Position numbers and translations under genes: made by a program. From Microtetraspora glauca (GTDB lineage Bacteria > Actinomycetota > Actinomycetes > Streptomycetales > Streptomycetaceae), in assembly GCA_000721275.1 (NCBI GenBank), contig JOFO01000094.1:1-10595 (forward strand): DNA of 10,595 bases. Direction: 5' to 3'. The notes beneath the pieces are model-generated. The model saw nothing but the letters and a program-made list of their open reading frames with translations, was not told the DNA's origin and did no database searches. Each line of letters opens with the position of its first letter. Within the stretch, counting starts at the first letter, position 1. Of this stretch, positions 1 through 6,600 are shown piece after piece.

Positions 1-16
1 TGTGTATAAGAGACAG
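1..16 (+). other. Residual Nextera/Tn5 mosaic-end adapter (not genomic)
   Basis: The first 16 bases, TGTGTATAAGAGACAG, are identical to the last 16 bases of the 19-bp Tn5 mosaic end used in Nextera library adapters. They sit exactly at the contig edge and differ sharply in composition from the GC-rich, G/T-biased sequence that follows. The genomic sequence therefore starts at about base 17, and any reading frame running through bases 1-16 has an artificial end. Confidence 0.93.
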
Positions 17-453
17 GGGGTGGCGGGCGTGGTGGTGCCGGGGCCGGTGGCCGTGCCGGTGGACGCGGTGGGGCGGCCGGTGGTGGTGGCGGCCGGAGGG
101 GTGGCCGTGCCCGTGCCCGTGCCGCCGGGCGGGGTGGTGGCGGGGACGGCCGTGGTGGGGCCGGTGGTGCGGGCGGCGGCGGGGCCGTGCGCGGGGCCGC
201 CGGTATGGCCGTGCGCGGGGGCGGCGGCGCGCCCGGCGGGGGGTGCGGAGGGGCCGGCGAGGGCCGCGCCGGAGAACCCGTACAGGGTGAAGGCGCAGGC
301 CAGCGCGGGGGCGACGGCGCTCCTCCGGAGCCCCTGGAGCCGTACGAGACCATGCGGGCCGCAGGTGCCGTGGAGTCCCCGGAGTCGTCGCGCGCGGCGG
401 TGCCGTCCGCCGCCGCTGCCGCGTCTGCCGGTCCCGCCGCGTGTGGGAGTCAC
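17..453 (-). CDS. Secreted Pro/Thr/Ala-rich protein, 3' end missing at contig edge
   Basis: I do not recognise this protein. On the minus strand an open frame runs from a GTG at 453 off the contig edge, about 145 codons; the last residues would be read from adapter. The GTG has a purine-rich GGGGAGGG seven bases upstream. About 45 residues in lies a clear Sec-type signal peptide: basic LRRS, a hydrophobic stretch AVAPALACAFTLYGFSGA, and ALA as a likely cleavage site. After it the chain is low-complexity Pro, Thr, Ala and Gly, as in wall-spanning or exported linkers. From the signal peptide onward, third codon positions are nearly all G or C. The ~45 codons before it are less biased (act, aca, aga, cga, gta), so the true start is uncertain: ATG at 353 lies in another frame and would join the signal peptide if one base were missing. 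It follows the PASTA kinase on the same strand after 79 bases, so the two may be co-transcribed. Confidence 0.6.
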
Positions 454-532
454 CGGGAATCCCTCCCCTGCCGTGCCGCCGAGGTGTCCGACTCAGCGTC
501 ACATAACGGGACGGGCCCGGCATCCGGGGCGG

Positions 533-2173
533 TTACTTCGGGGGATTCCCGGTGGAGATCTCCAGGGTGAACTCGGCGTCCTCGGCCTTGATGTCCGTGC
601 CGGCCGGCGGGTACTGGGTGAGGATCGTGTCCTCGCCGTAGGTGTTCTCGTCCACCGGCGTCTGCTTCTTGATCTTCCAGCCGGCGGCGTGCAGGCAGTC
701 CTTCACCGAGGTGAGGTTCTTGTACGTGAAGTCGGGCACCTCGAACTTCTCGGGGTCGTCGCTCGACTCCCGCGGCTCGGTGCACTCCTTCGTCTCGATG
801 GTCTTGGACAGGTCCGGGCCCTTGTGGCCGGGGCCCTCCGTCTGGACCTGGCCGCCGGCCGTGGCGCCGCCGGTGCCGGTGGCGCCGGTGGTCCCGCCGT
901 CCCCGTCGTCCTTCATGTTGAGCGCGACGATCACACCGCCGACCGCGATCAGGGCGACCAGCACCGCGCCGACGATCACCGGCATGTTCCGGCGCGGCGC
1001 GGCGGCCGGGGCCGGGGTGTGCGCGGGCGTGTAGGCGGCGGGCTGCGGGGTCGGGTAGCCGGGCGCGGGCGTGGGCGCCTGCTGCGGGTAGCCGTACGCG
1101 GGGTTGGGCGCGGGCGCCGGCGTCGGCGGGCCGTACGGGCCGGGCTGCGGGGTGTGCGCCGGGTACGGCTGCTGCACCTGCGCGGAGGGGTGGGGCGGCG
1201 GGGTCTGGCCGACCGGCGGGAAGACGGCCGAGCCGACGCCGGAGCCGCTGTTCACCGGCCCGCCGGCGACGATCACGGGGGCGGCGGACTGGCCGGCCGA
1301 CAGCACCCGCAGGCACTCGTCGCGCATCGCCGCGGCGCTCGGGAAGCGCTCGTTGGGGTTCTTCCGCAGGGCGCGGGCCACCAGGGCGTCCATCGCGGGC
1401 GTCACCGAGCGGTTCACGGAGGACGGGGCGACCGGCTCCTCCTGCACGTGCGCGTAGGCGATGGCCAGCGGGGAGTCCGCGTCGAACGGCAGCCGGCCCG
1501 TCAGCAGCTGGAACAGCATGATGCCGACCGAATAAAGGTCGGAGCGGGCGTCCACCGCCCGGCCCAGGGCCTGCTCGGGGGAGAGGTACTGCGGGGTGCC
1601 GACCACCATGCCGGTCTGCGTCATCGACGTCACGCCCGACTGCATGGCGCGCGCGATGCCGAAGTCCATGACCTTCACGACGCCGCGCTTGGTCATCATC
1701 ACGTTGCCGGGCTTGATGTCGCGGTGCACCAGGCCCATCTCGTGGCTGACCTCCAGCGCGGCGAGCACGTCCGCCGTCACCTTCAGCGCCTTGTCGGCGG
1801 GCATCGCCCCGTACTGGCGGACGTCGGCGGCGAGCACCGAGCCGAGCGGCTGCCCCTCCACGTACTCCATGACGATGTACGGCATGAGACCGCCGTCGAG
1901 GGTGTCCTCGCCGGTGTCGAAGACCGAGACGATGTTGGTGTGCGAGAGCTTCGCCACGGCCTGCGCCTCGCGGCGGAACCGCTCGCGGAAGGACGCCTCG
2001 CGGCCCAGCTCGGTGTGGAGCGTCTTGATGGCGACCTGGCGGTCCAGCGCGCTGTCGTACGCCAGGTAGACCGAGGCCATGCCGCCCTCGCCGAGGAGGT
2101 CGCGCAGCTGGTAGCGGCCGTTCGCGACCGAACCGCCCGCGTAGCGGCCGCCCTGAGCGCCGTCGTGGCTCAT
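533..2173 (-). CDS. Transmembrane Ser/Thr protein kinase with one PASTA-like domain
   Basis: A 546-residue eukaryotic-type (Hanks) kinase of the PknB/Stk1 group that phosphorylates Ser/Thr of cellular targets from the membrane. The kinase domain spans about residues 20-290: glycine loop GEGGMASV at 28-35, ATP-anchoring K50 in VAIK, helix-C E69, catalytic loop HRDIKPGN with D152, DFG at 170-172, activation loop with T182/T185/T187, and SPE at 198-200. A Pro/Ala/Tyr-rich linker (about 300-395) leads to one transmembrane helix (about 397-418). The outer part holds an acidic/Gly linker, then a PASTA-like repeat (about 478-541) beginning VPDFTYKNL, with C464 and C493 possibly forming a disulfide. 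PASTA domains in this family bind peptidoglycan fragments; with only one copy, ligand binding is inferred. I chose ATG at 2173 over the longer frame from 2356 because GGGGGA lies eight bases upstream and homologous domains begin soon after. It is divergent from the second kinase. Confidence 0.95.
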   Translation of the reverse strand: MSHDGAQGGRYAGGSVANGRYQLRDLLGEGGMASVYLAYDSALDRQVAIKTLHTELGREASFRERFRREAQAVAKLSHTNIVSVFDTGEDTLDGGLMPYIVMEYVEGQPLGSVLAADVRQYGAMPADKALKVTADVLAALEVSHEMGLVHRDIKPGNVMMTKRGVVKVMDFGIARAMQSGVTSMTQTGMVVGTPQYLSPEQALGRAVDARSDLYSVGIMLFQLLTGRLPFDADSPLAIAYAHVQEEPVAPSSVNRSVTPAMDALVARALRKNPNERFPSAAAMRDECLRVLSAGQSAAPVIVAGGPVNSGSGVGSAVFPPVGQTPPPHPSAQVQQPYPAHTPQPGPYGPPTPAPAPNPAYGYPQQAPTPAPGYPTPQPAAYTPAHTPAPAAAPRRNMPVIVGAVLVALIAVGGVIVALNMKDDGDGGTTGATGTGGATAGGQVQTEGPGHKGPDLSKTIETKECTEPRESSDDPEKFEVPDFTYKNLTSVKDCLHAAGWKIKKQTPVDENTYGEDTILTQYPPAGTDIKAEDAEFTLEISTGNPPK

Positions 2174-2465
2174 CTCTGCTGTCCCCCTGCGCCCCGCGGC
2201 GTCGGTCCGTCGTCTGTGGCCGGACCTTCGTATCCCGCCGATTTTCTGCGCCAAGTCTGCCCCAGGCCCCTGACACGTCAAGCCGGGTGCCCGTTCCGTG
2301 ACCCTCCGTACCGCCGGAGCCGGGCGGCGGCCGGGCGAAACCCGCGGAATTTGCACAGGCGTACGCGAGAAGGGTTGGATGGCCGGTCATCGCGAACCGT
2401 GATGTCGCACGAAGCCTGTAGCGTGACGACTGACCCACGGCACGGACAGACGACGGCGAGGACTC
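2174..2465. other. Divergent intergenic region between the two kinase genes
   Basis: This 292-base gap must carry the promoters of both kinase genes, which point away from each other. I see no strong -35/-10 pair on either strand. There is a small inverted repeat, TGACacGTCA, at 2271-2280, and an AT-richer patch around 2239-2254. No open frame here has a convincing start or ribosome binding site. Confidence 0.5.
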
Positions 2466-4187
2466 ATGGAACCCGGATCCGACGCAGGTGGCGGTGTGCC
2501 CGGCGCTGCCGCGGAGTCATGGGGAGTCGGCGGCATCGTCGGCGACGGCCGCTACCGTCTGACGCACCGTCTGGGCCGCGGCGGCATGGCCGAGGTCTTC
2601 GCCGCCGAGGACGTGCGGCTCGGCCGCACCGTGGCGGTGAAGCTGCTCCGCTCCGACCTCGCCGAGGACCCCGTCTCCAAGGCCCGCTTCACGCGCGAGG
2701 CCCAGTCGGTCGCCGGCCTCAACCACCACGCGATCGTGGCGGTGTACGACTCCGGCGAGGACCTGGTCGACGGCCGCCCGGTGCCGTACATCGTGATGGA
2801 GCTCGTCGAGGGCCGCACCATCCGCGACCTGCTGGTCAGCGCCGAGGCGCCCGGACCCGAGCAGGCGCTGGTGATCGTCTCCGGCGTGCTGGAGGCGCTG
2901 GCCTACTCCCACCAGCACGGCATCGTGCACCGCGACATCAAGCCGGCCAACGTGATCATCACGAACTCCGGCGCCGTGAAGGTCATGGACTTCGGCATCG
3001 CCCGCGCCCTGCACGGCGCGCAGGCGACGATGACGCAGACCGGCATGGTCATGGGCACGCCGCAGTACCTCTCCCCGGAGCAGGCGCTCGGCAAGGCCGT
3101 CGACCACCGCTCCGACCTGTACGCGACGGGCTGCCTGCTCTACGAGCTGCTGGCGCTGCGGCCCCCCTTCACCGGCGAGACGCCGCTGTCGGTGGTCTAC
3201 CAGCACGTCCAGGACACCCCCGTCCCGCCGTCCGAGGTCCGCGGCTCGACGCCGCCGGAGCTGGACGGCCTGGTGATGCGCTCGCTCGCGAAGGAGCCGG
3301 ACGACCGGTTCCAGAGCGCCGAGGAGATGCGCGGGCTGATCCAGTACAGCCTGGAGATGCTCCAGCAGCAGGGCAGCCACACCGGCACCTGGAACACCGG
3401 TCCGGTGACCGCGCACGACGGCGGCCACACGCCCGTCAACGGCATGGCCGCGACGACGGCCATGGGCCACCCGCCGCTCGGCGACACCGCGCAGGGCCGG
3501 ATCGTCCCGCTGCCCAACCCCGACGACGGTGGCTACGGCGGCTACAACGGCTACGACGACGGCACCGGCGGCACGGGCGGCACCGGCGGCTACGGCCAGA
3601 ACGGCGGCGGCTACGGCGGCCACGACGACCGGGGCCGGCGCAACCGGCGGATCCTGTTCGCGGCGCTCGCGCTCGTCGCGATCGTCGCCGGCGTCGTCTT
3701 CGCGGTGAACATGGCCGACGGCGGCACGAAGAAGAAGGACCCGGTGACGACGCCGACGACGGTGTCGCAGTCGCCGTCCACGGCCTCCGAGGAGCCCACC
3801 CCGTCCGAGGAGCCGTCCGAGGACCCGCACACCGAGCAGCCCAGCGACACGACCGGCGGCGGTGGCGGCAACGGCGGCGGCGGGAACACCACCCGGCAGC
3901 CGTGGAACCCGGACCCGACGACGGAACCGACCACCGACCCCACGACGGCCCCGCCGACCACCGAGCCGACGCCCAGCGACGAGCCGACCACGGACCCGAC
4001 GGAGACCGGCGAGCCGTCCACCGAGCCGCCCGTCACCGAGCAGCCGACCGGCCAGCCCACGGGCGGCGACAGCGGCGGCGGCGACTCCGGCGGCCAGACC
4101 GAGCCGACCGGCGGCGGCAACGGCGACCCGAACACCCCGCCCGTCGACACCTCGGGCGGCGGCGACACCGGCGCGACCACCCCGTAG
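2466..4187 (+). CDS. Transmembrane Ser/Thr protein kinase with Thr/Pro/Gly-rich outer tail
   Basis: A 573-residue Hanks-type kinase. The kinase domain covers about residues 29-295: glycine loop GRGGMAEV at 37-44, K59 in VAVK, helix-C E78, catalytic loop HRDIKPAN with D157, DFG at 175-177, activation-loop threonines 188/190/192, and SPE at 203-205. All key catalytic residues are present, so it should be active. A Gly/Tyr-rich linker (about 353-388, GGYGG-like repeats) precedes a basic stop-transfer RGRRNRR and one transmembrane helix (about 395-415). The outer ~155 residues are acidic at first (EEPTPSEEP) and then Thr/Pro/Gly-rich. No PASTA or other folded sensor is visible, so the tail may span the wall or be glycosylated (inference). 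The ATG at 2466 follows GAGGA with a short spacing. The activation segment is nearly identical to that of the divergent kinase, pointing to paralogy. Its stop lies seven bases from the convergent phosphotransferase stop. Confidence 0.95.
   Translation: MEPGSDAGGGVPGAAAESWGVGGIVGDGRYRLTHRLGRGGMAEVFAAEDVRLGRTVAVKLLRSDLAEDPVSKARFTREAQSVAGLNHHAIVAVYDSGEDLVDGRPVPYIVMELVEGRTIRDLLVSAEAPGPEQALVIVSGVLEALAYSHQHGIVHRDIKPANVIITNSGAVKVMDFGIARALHGAQATMTQTGMVMGTPQYLSPEQALGKAVDHRSDLYATGCLLYELLALRPPFTGETPLSVVYQHVQDTPVPPSEVRGSTPPELDGLVMRSLAKEPDDRFQSAEEMRGLIQYSLEMLQQQGSHTGTWNTGPVTAHDGGHTPVNGMAATTAMGHPPLGDTAQGRIVPLPNPDDGGYGGYNGYDDGTGGTGGTGGYGQNGGGYGGHDDRGRRNRRILFAALALVAIVAGVVFAVNMADGGTKKKDPVTTPTTVSQSPSTASEEPTPSEEPSEDPHTEQPSDTTGGGGGNGGGGNTTRQPWNPDPTTEPTTDPTTAPPTTEPTPSDEPTTDPTETGEPSTEPPVTEQPTGQPTGGDSGGGDSGGQTEPTGGGNGDPNTPPVDTSGGGDTGATTP
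3528..3630. repeat. Imperfect GGCGGCTACGG-type repeats encoding a Gly/Tyr linker
   Basis: Several imperfect copies of GGCTACGGCGG and GGCACGGGCGG-like units run through this part of the second kinase gene. They encode the GGYGG and GTGG units of the cytoplasmic linker just before the transmembrane helix. Such tracts can change length by slippage in multiples of three. Confidence 0.6.
3896..4060. repeat. Low-complexity Thr/Pro/Glu/Asp codon repeats in kinase tail
   Basis: Degenerate repeats of CCGACCACCGA-like units encode PTTE, PTTD and EPST motifs in the outer tail of the second kinase. They resemble unstructured Thr/Pro-rich wall-spanning regions of actinobacterial surface proteins. No fixed unit length is kept, so this is codon-level low complexity rather than a true tandem repeat. 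Confidence 0.5.
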
Positions 4188-4194
4188 GGGCCGC

Positions 4195-5211
4195 TCAGGC
4201 GGAGAAGGCGTCGCGGACGGCGTCGTACTCCCGGGTCCACCACACGGCCAGGGCCGACACCGCGGGGAACTGCGGGTCGGCCCTGCGGTCGTGCAGCTGG
4301 TAGCGCCAGCGCAGCGTCCAGAAGTCGTTCAGCCGCTCCCACCACACCCGGTGCACCGCCGCCGCCAGCTCCGCGCCGTCGGCGCCCGCCGCCCGCCGGT
4401 ACGCGCGCGCGTACGCCCGCACCTTCTCCAGGTCCAGCTCGCCCCCCGGCCGTACGAAGAAGATCGCGGCGGCCCGCACCGCCTCCTCCGCCCGCGGCCG
4501 GACCCCGAGGCGGTCCCAGTCGACGATCGCGGCCGGTTCCGCGCCCCGGTAGAGCACGTTCAGCGGGTGGAAGTCCCCGTGCACCCAGCCGGCCGTGGCA
4601 GGCGCCGGAGGGCGCCGGTGGGCGTGCTGGGCGATCAGCCGGCGGCGCTCCCGCAGCCGGTGCTCCGCGAGCGCGTCGAAGCCGCCGTACGGGCGGTGGG
4701 CGCGGGCCAGCCGGATCAGCTCGGCGATGTCCCGGAACGTGTCCTCGGGGCGGGCGCTGTCGTGCCGGTCGCCGGCCGGCGGCGGCTCCATGACCCGGGC
4801 CAGCGTGGTGTGGACGCGGCCCAGGAGGGCGCCGAGGCGGCGCGAGCCCCCCGTGGTGAGCTGGGCGCCGTCCCGGTGCCGGCCCTCGACCCACGGGTGC
4901 AGGGCGTAGCAGCGCCCGCCGATGACGGCGACCGTGCGGCCCCGGCTGTCGGGGAGCGGCGGGGCCACCGGGAGGCCCAGGGCGTGCAGCCGCTGGGTGG
5001 CGCGGTGCTGGCGGGTGATGGTGGCGCGGTCGGCGGTGGAGGCGTCCAGGTGCTGCTTGAGGAAGTAGTGGCCGCGGGTGGTGGAGAGCCGGTAGCCGCG
5101 GTTGAGCAGGCCCTCGGTGACGGGGACGCAGGCCAGCGGCTCGCCGGCGTGCGGGTGGCGACGCAGCAGGGCGCCGACCGGAGGAGCGGGGTGTTCAGAT
5201 GAGCGCGGCAC
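4195..5211 (-). CDS. Aminoglycoside phosphotransferase (APH/choline kinase)-family protein
   Basis: A 338-residue member of the APH / choline kinase / homoserine kinase-like superfamily of small-molecule ATP phosphotransferases. Visible motifs are Lys52 in HYFLKQHL as the likely ATP-binding lysine, Brenner-type catalytic motif HGDFHPLNVL at 211-220 with D213 as catalytic base and N218 as a metal ligand, and IVDWD at 229-233 with D231 as the DFG-like metal ligand. These mark the fold and probable activity but not the substrate. Nothing points specifically to aminoglycosides, and most such core-genome proteins are not resistance genes. The start is GTG at 5211; there is no spaced Shine-Dalgarno, only GCGGA touching the start codon. 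TAACAT seven bases upstream could be a -10 box for a leaderless transcript, or translation may be coupled to the upstream PNPOx gene, whose stop is only 15 bases away. It converges on the second kinase gene with a 7-base gap. Confidence 0.9.
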   Translation of the reverse strand: MPRSSEHPAPPVGALLRRHPHAGEPLACVPVTEGLLNRGYRLSTTRGHYFLKQHLDASTADRATITRQHRATQRLHALGLPVAPPLPDSRGRTVAVIGGRCYALHPWVEGRHRDGAQLTTGGSRRLGALLGRVHTTLARVMEPPPAGDRHDSARPEDTFRDIAELIRLARAHRPYGGFDALAEHRLRERRRLIAQHAHRRPPAPATAGWVHGDFHPLNVLYRGAEPAAIVDWDRLGVRPRAEEAVRAAAIFFVRPGGELDLEKVRAYARAYRRAAGADGAELAAAVHRVWWERLNDFWTLRWRYQLHDRRADPQFPAVSALAVWWTREYDAVRDAFSA

Positions 5212-5218
5212 TCCGCAG

Positions 5219-5224
5219 ATGTTA
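5219..5224 (-). promoter_or_regulatory. Possible -10 box for leaderless phosphotransferase transcript
   Basis: On the minus strand TAACAT fits the actinobacterial TAnnnT -10 pattern and ends seven bases before the GTG start, the spacing expected when transcription begins at the start codon. No -35 hexamer is recognisable 16-19 bases further up. The call rests mainly on the missing Shine-Dalgarno of the gene. Confidence 0.3.
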
Positions 5225-5226
5225 GA

Positions 5227-5658
5227 TCACGCTGCGTGGTGGAGGTGTCGCGCTACGGAACCGGCGGCCGGGCCGTAGTCGATGCTGTGCACCGTCACGA
5301 ACTGCGGTTCGATCCGCAGGTACACCGGGACGAACGGCTCGCCGTCGACGCTCCGCGGCTCCGGCCCGAACGCGTCCAGCTCCTCAGGCGTCGGCTCGAC
5401 GATCTCGGCGGTCCCGGTGAACTGGACCGACCACAGGACGCCGGAGACCGGATCCAGGTCGTCCGCCCCGTAGGCGACGACGCTGCCGCTGCACGCCTGG
5501 TGGTAGCCGAGCCCTTCGTGCATGCGGATCACCACCCCGCCGTCCGAGACGATGTGCCGGGCGGGCGCGACGAAGGGCATCGCCCGCATGCTCGTGGCGA
5601 CCCGGCCGTACGACGCACGGCCGAGCAGTTCGATGGCGCGCAGCTCCTCGGTGGACAT
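5227..5658 (-). CDS. PNPOx-fold (pyridoxamine 5'-phosphate oxidase-like, NimA-type) flavin-binding protein
   Basis: A 143-residue small cytoplasmic protein matching the split beta-barrel PNPOx-like superfamily, which binds FMN, F420 or haem in different members. Typical family features are the N-terminal ELL(G)RASYGRVATS segment leading into the first barrel strand, the strand FVAPARHIVSDGGVVIRM (about 29-46), a GSVVAYGADDLD segment (58-69), and GVLWSVQFTGTAEIV (73-87), where the family usually has a Trp-S-V-x-x-x-G-x-A pattern. Neither cofactor nor substrate can be read from sequence; this is not a biosynthetic pdxH enzyme by length. The ATG at 5658 was chosen over in-frame upstream GTGs because the domain starts immediately after it; GGCGGAG lies about nine bases upstream. 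It is followed after 15 bases by the phosphotransferase gene on the same strand, so the two form a likely operon. Genes of this family often lie near DevR-type response regulators, as here. Confidence 0.85.
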   Translation of the reverse strand: MSTEELRAIELLGRASYGRVATSMRAMPFVAPARHIVSDGGVVIRMHEGLGYHQACSGSVVAYGADDLDPVSGVLWSVQFTGTAEIVEPTPEELDAFGPEPRSVDGEPFVPVYLRIEPQFVTVHSIDYGPAAGSVARHLHHAA

Positions 5659-5742
5659 GTCTCCACTCTCCGCCACCGGCACCCCGCCGGGAAAGGGGCG
5701 CCCGGCCCTCTCTGCCCGGGGACGTAGGTCACTGGACGCGGC

Positions 5743-5800
5743 GCCGGGCCCGCGCCGCTCCCTCCGGGAGAGACCCCTGGGGGAGCGGCGCGGGCCCGGC
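5743..5800 (-). terminator. Perfect 20-bp inverted repeat, likely terminator of the response-regulator gene
   Basis: The arms at 5743-5762 and 5781-5800 are perfect reverse complements over 20 bases, GC-rich, separated by 18 bases. On the minus strand the hairpin starts 13 bases after the regulator stop codon, a normal position for an intrinsic terminator. There is no T-tract after it, which is common for Streptomyces terminators. It lies 84 bases before the PNPOx start, so the PNPOx-phosphotransferase pair is probably transcribed from its own promoter or only by read-through. Confidence 0.75.
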
Positions 5801-5813
5801 TGGGGCCCTCGGC

Positions 5814-6473
5814 TCAGTGCCGCTCGGCCTGCATCCGCGCCACATAGGCGGCGGCCTGCGAGCGGCGCTCCATGCCCAGCTTCGACAGCAGGCTGGACAC
5901 GTAGTTCTTGATGGTCTTCTCCGCCAGGTGGAGGCGCTCGCCGATGGCCCGGTTGGTCAGGCCCTCGCCGATCAGGTCGAGGATCTTCCGCTCCTGCTCG
6001 GTGAGGTTCGCGAGCTTGTCGTCGCCCTTCGGGCTGTTCCCGTCGCGCAGCCGCTCCAGGACCCGCGCCGTCGCCACCGGGTCGAGCAGCGACTTGCCGG
6101 CCGCCACGTCCCGGACCGCGTTCAGCAGTTCGTTGCCGCGAATGGCCTTGAGGACATAACCCGAGGCCCCGGCCATGATCGCGTCGAAAAGCGCCTCGTC
6201 GTCCGCGTACGACGTGAGCATCAGGCACTTGATCGCGTCGTCCTGGGAACGGACCTCGCGGCACACCTCGACCCCGCTGCCGTCCGGCAGCCGCACGTCG
6301 AGCACCGCCACGTCGGGGCGGGTCGCGGGAATTCTGACCAGCGCGTCCGCCGCCGTCCCCGCCTCGCCCACCACCTCGATGTCGTCCTCCACGGAAAGCA
6401 GCTCGTGGACGCCGCGCCGGACGACTTCGTGGTCATCCAGCAGAAATACCCGGATTTTTCCTTCTTCGCGCAC
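5814..6473 (-). CDS. NarL/DevR-family response regulator (orphan), LuxR-type HTH
   Basis: A 219-residue two-component response regulator and DNA-binding transcription factor. The receiver domain (about 7-122) has the acidic pair D13/D14 in FLLDDHEVV, phospho-acceptor D59 in AVLDVRLPDGSG, T87 in LMLTS, and K109 in YVLKA. A linker with a charged RDGNSPKGDDK stretch leads to a LuxR-type helix-turn-helix (about 156-213) with the signature LTEQERKILDLIGEGLTNRAIGE and the recognition region AEKTIKNYVSSLLSKLG. All phosphorylation residues are intact. I chose GTG at 6473 because the receiver domain begins at once; the longer frame from TTG at 6620 would add an unrelated ~49-residue leader, and no good Shine-Dalgarno marks either start. 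No sensor kinase is in the window, so it is an orphan here. It is divergent from the bkd-type operon and probably ends at the 20-bp hairpin. By position it may correspond to S. coelicolor SCO3818 (memory, not checked). Confidence 0.93.
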   Translation of the reverse strand: MREEGKIRVFLLDDHEVVRRGVHELLSVEDDIEVVGEAGTAADALVRIPATRPDVAVLDVRLPDGSGVEVCREVRSQDDAIKCLMLTSYADDEALFDAIMAGASGYVLKAIRGNELLNAVRDVAAGKSLLDPVATARVLERLRDGNSPKGDDKLANLTEQERKILDLIGEGLTNRAIGERLHLAEKTIKNYVSSLLSKLGMERRSQAAAYVARMQAERH

Positions 6474-6600
6474 GGAGTCAGTCTCACATATTGGCTCTTC
6501 CGGTGCCCGGGGTGCGCGGGTTACGGTGCCGGATGTTCCGACGACGGCGTCGGGCCGCTGCTCATGGCGCTGACCTGGGCGACTTCCCGCTTTTCTCGAT

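Noticed and set aside
2227..2254. Minus-strand TTGGCG at 2249-2254 with TACGAA at 2227-2232 as a promoter for the PASTA kinase
   Set aside because: The spacing is 16 bases but the -10 lacks the final T of TAnnnT, so the match is too weak to annotate.
2395..2424. Plus-strand TAGCGT at 2419-2424 as a -10 for the second kinase
   Set aside because: The -10 is acceptable but the positions 17-18 bases upstream (AACCGT/ACCGTG) do not resemble a -35.
450..2438. A 662-codon minus-strand frame overlapping the PASTA kinase
   Set aside because: It is an out-of-frame shadow; the frame ending at 533 carries every kinase motif.
2..4303. A 1433-codon plus-strand open frame through the first 4.3 kb
   Set aside because: It is Arg/Gly/Val/Ala-rich nonsense running antisense to the first kinase gene and out of frame in the second. 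Long stop-free frames arise by chance at this G+C content, and the frame also includes the adapter.
4195..5211. Aminoglycoside resistance gene
   Set aside because: The APH fold is clear but the superfamily is broad, and nothing in the sequence or context points to aminoglycosides or a biosynthetic cluster.
5720..5742. DosR/DevR-like binding site upstream of the PNPOx gene (GGGACGTAGGTCAC)
   Set aside because: The two halves are not symmetrical and do not match the GGGACnnnnnGTCCC type core closely enough.
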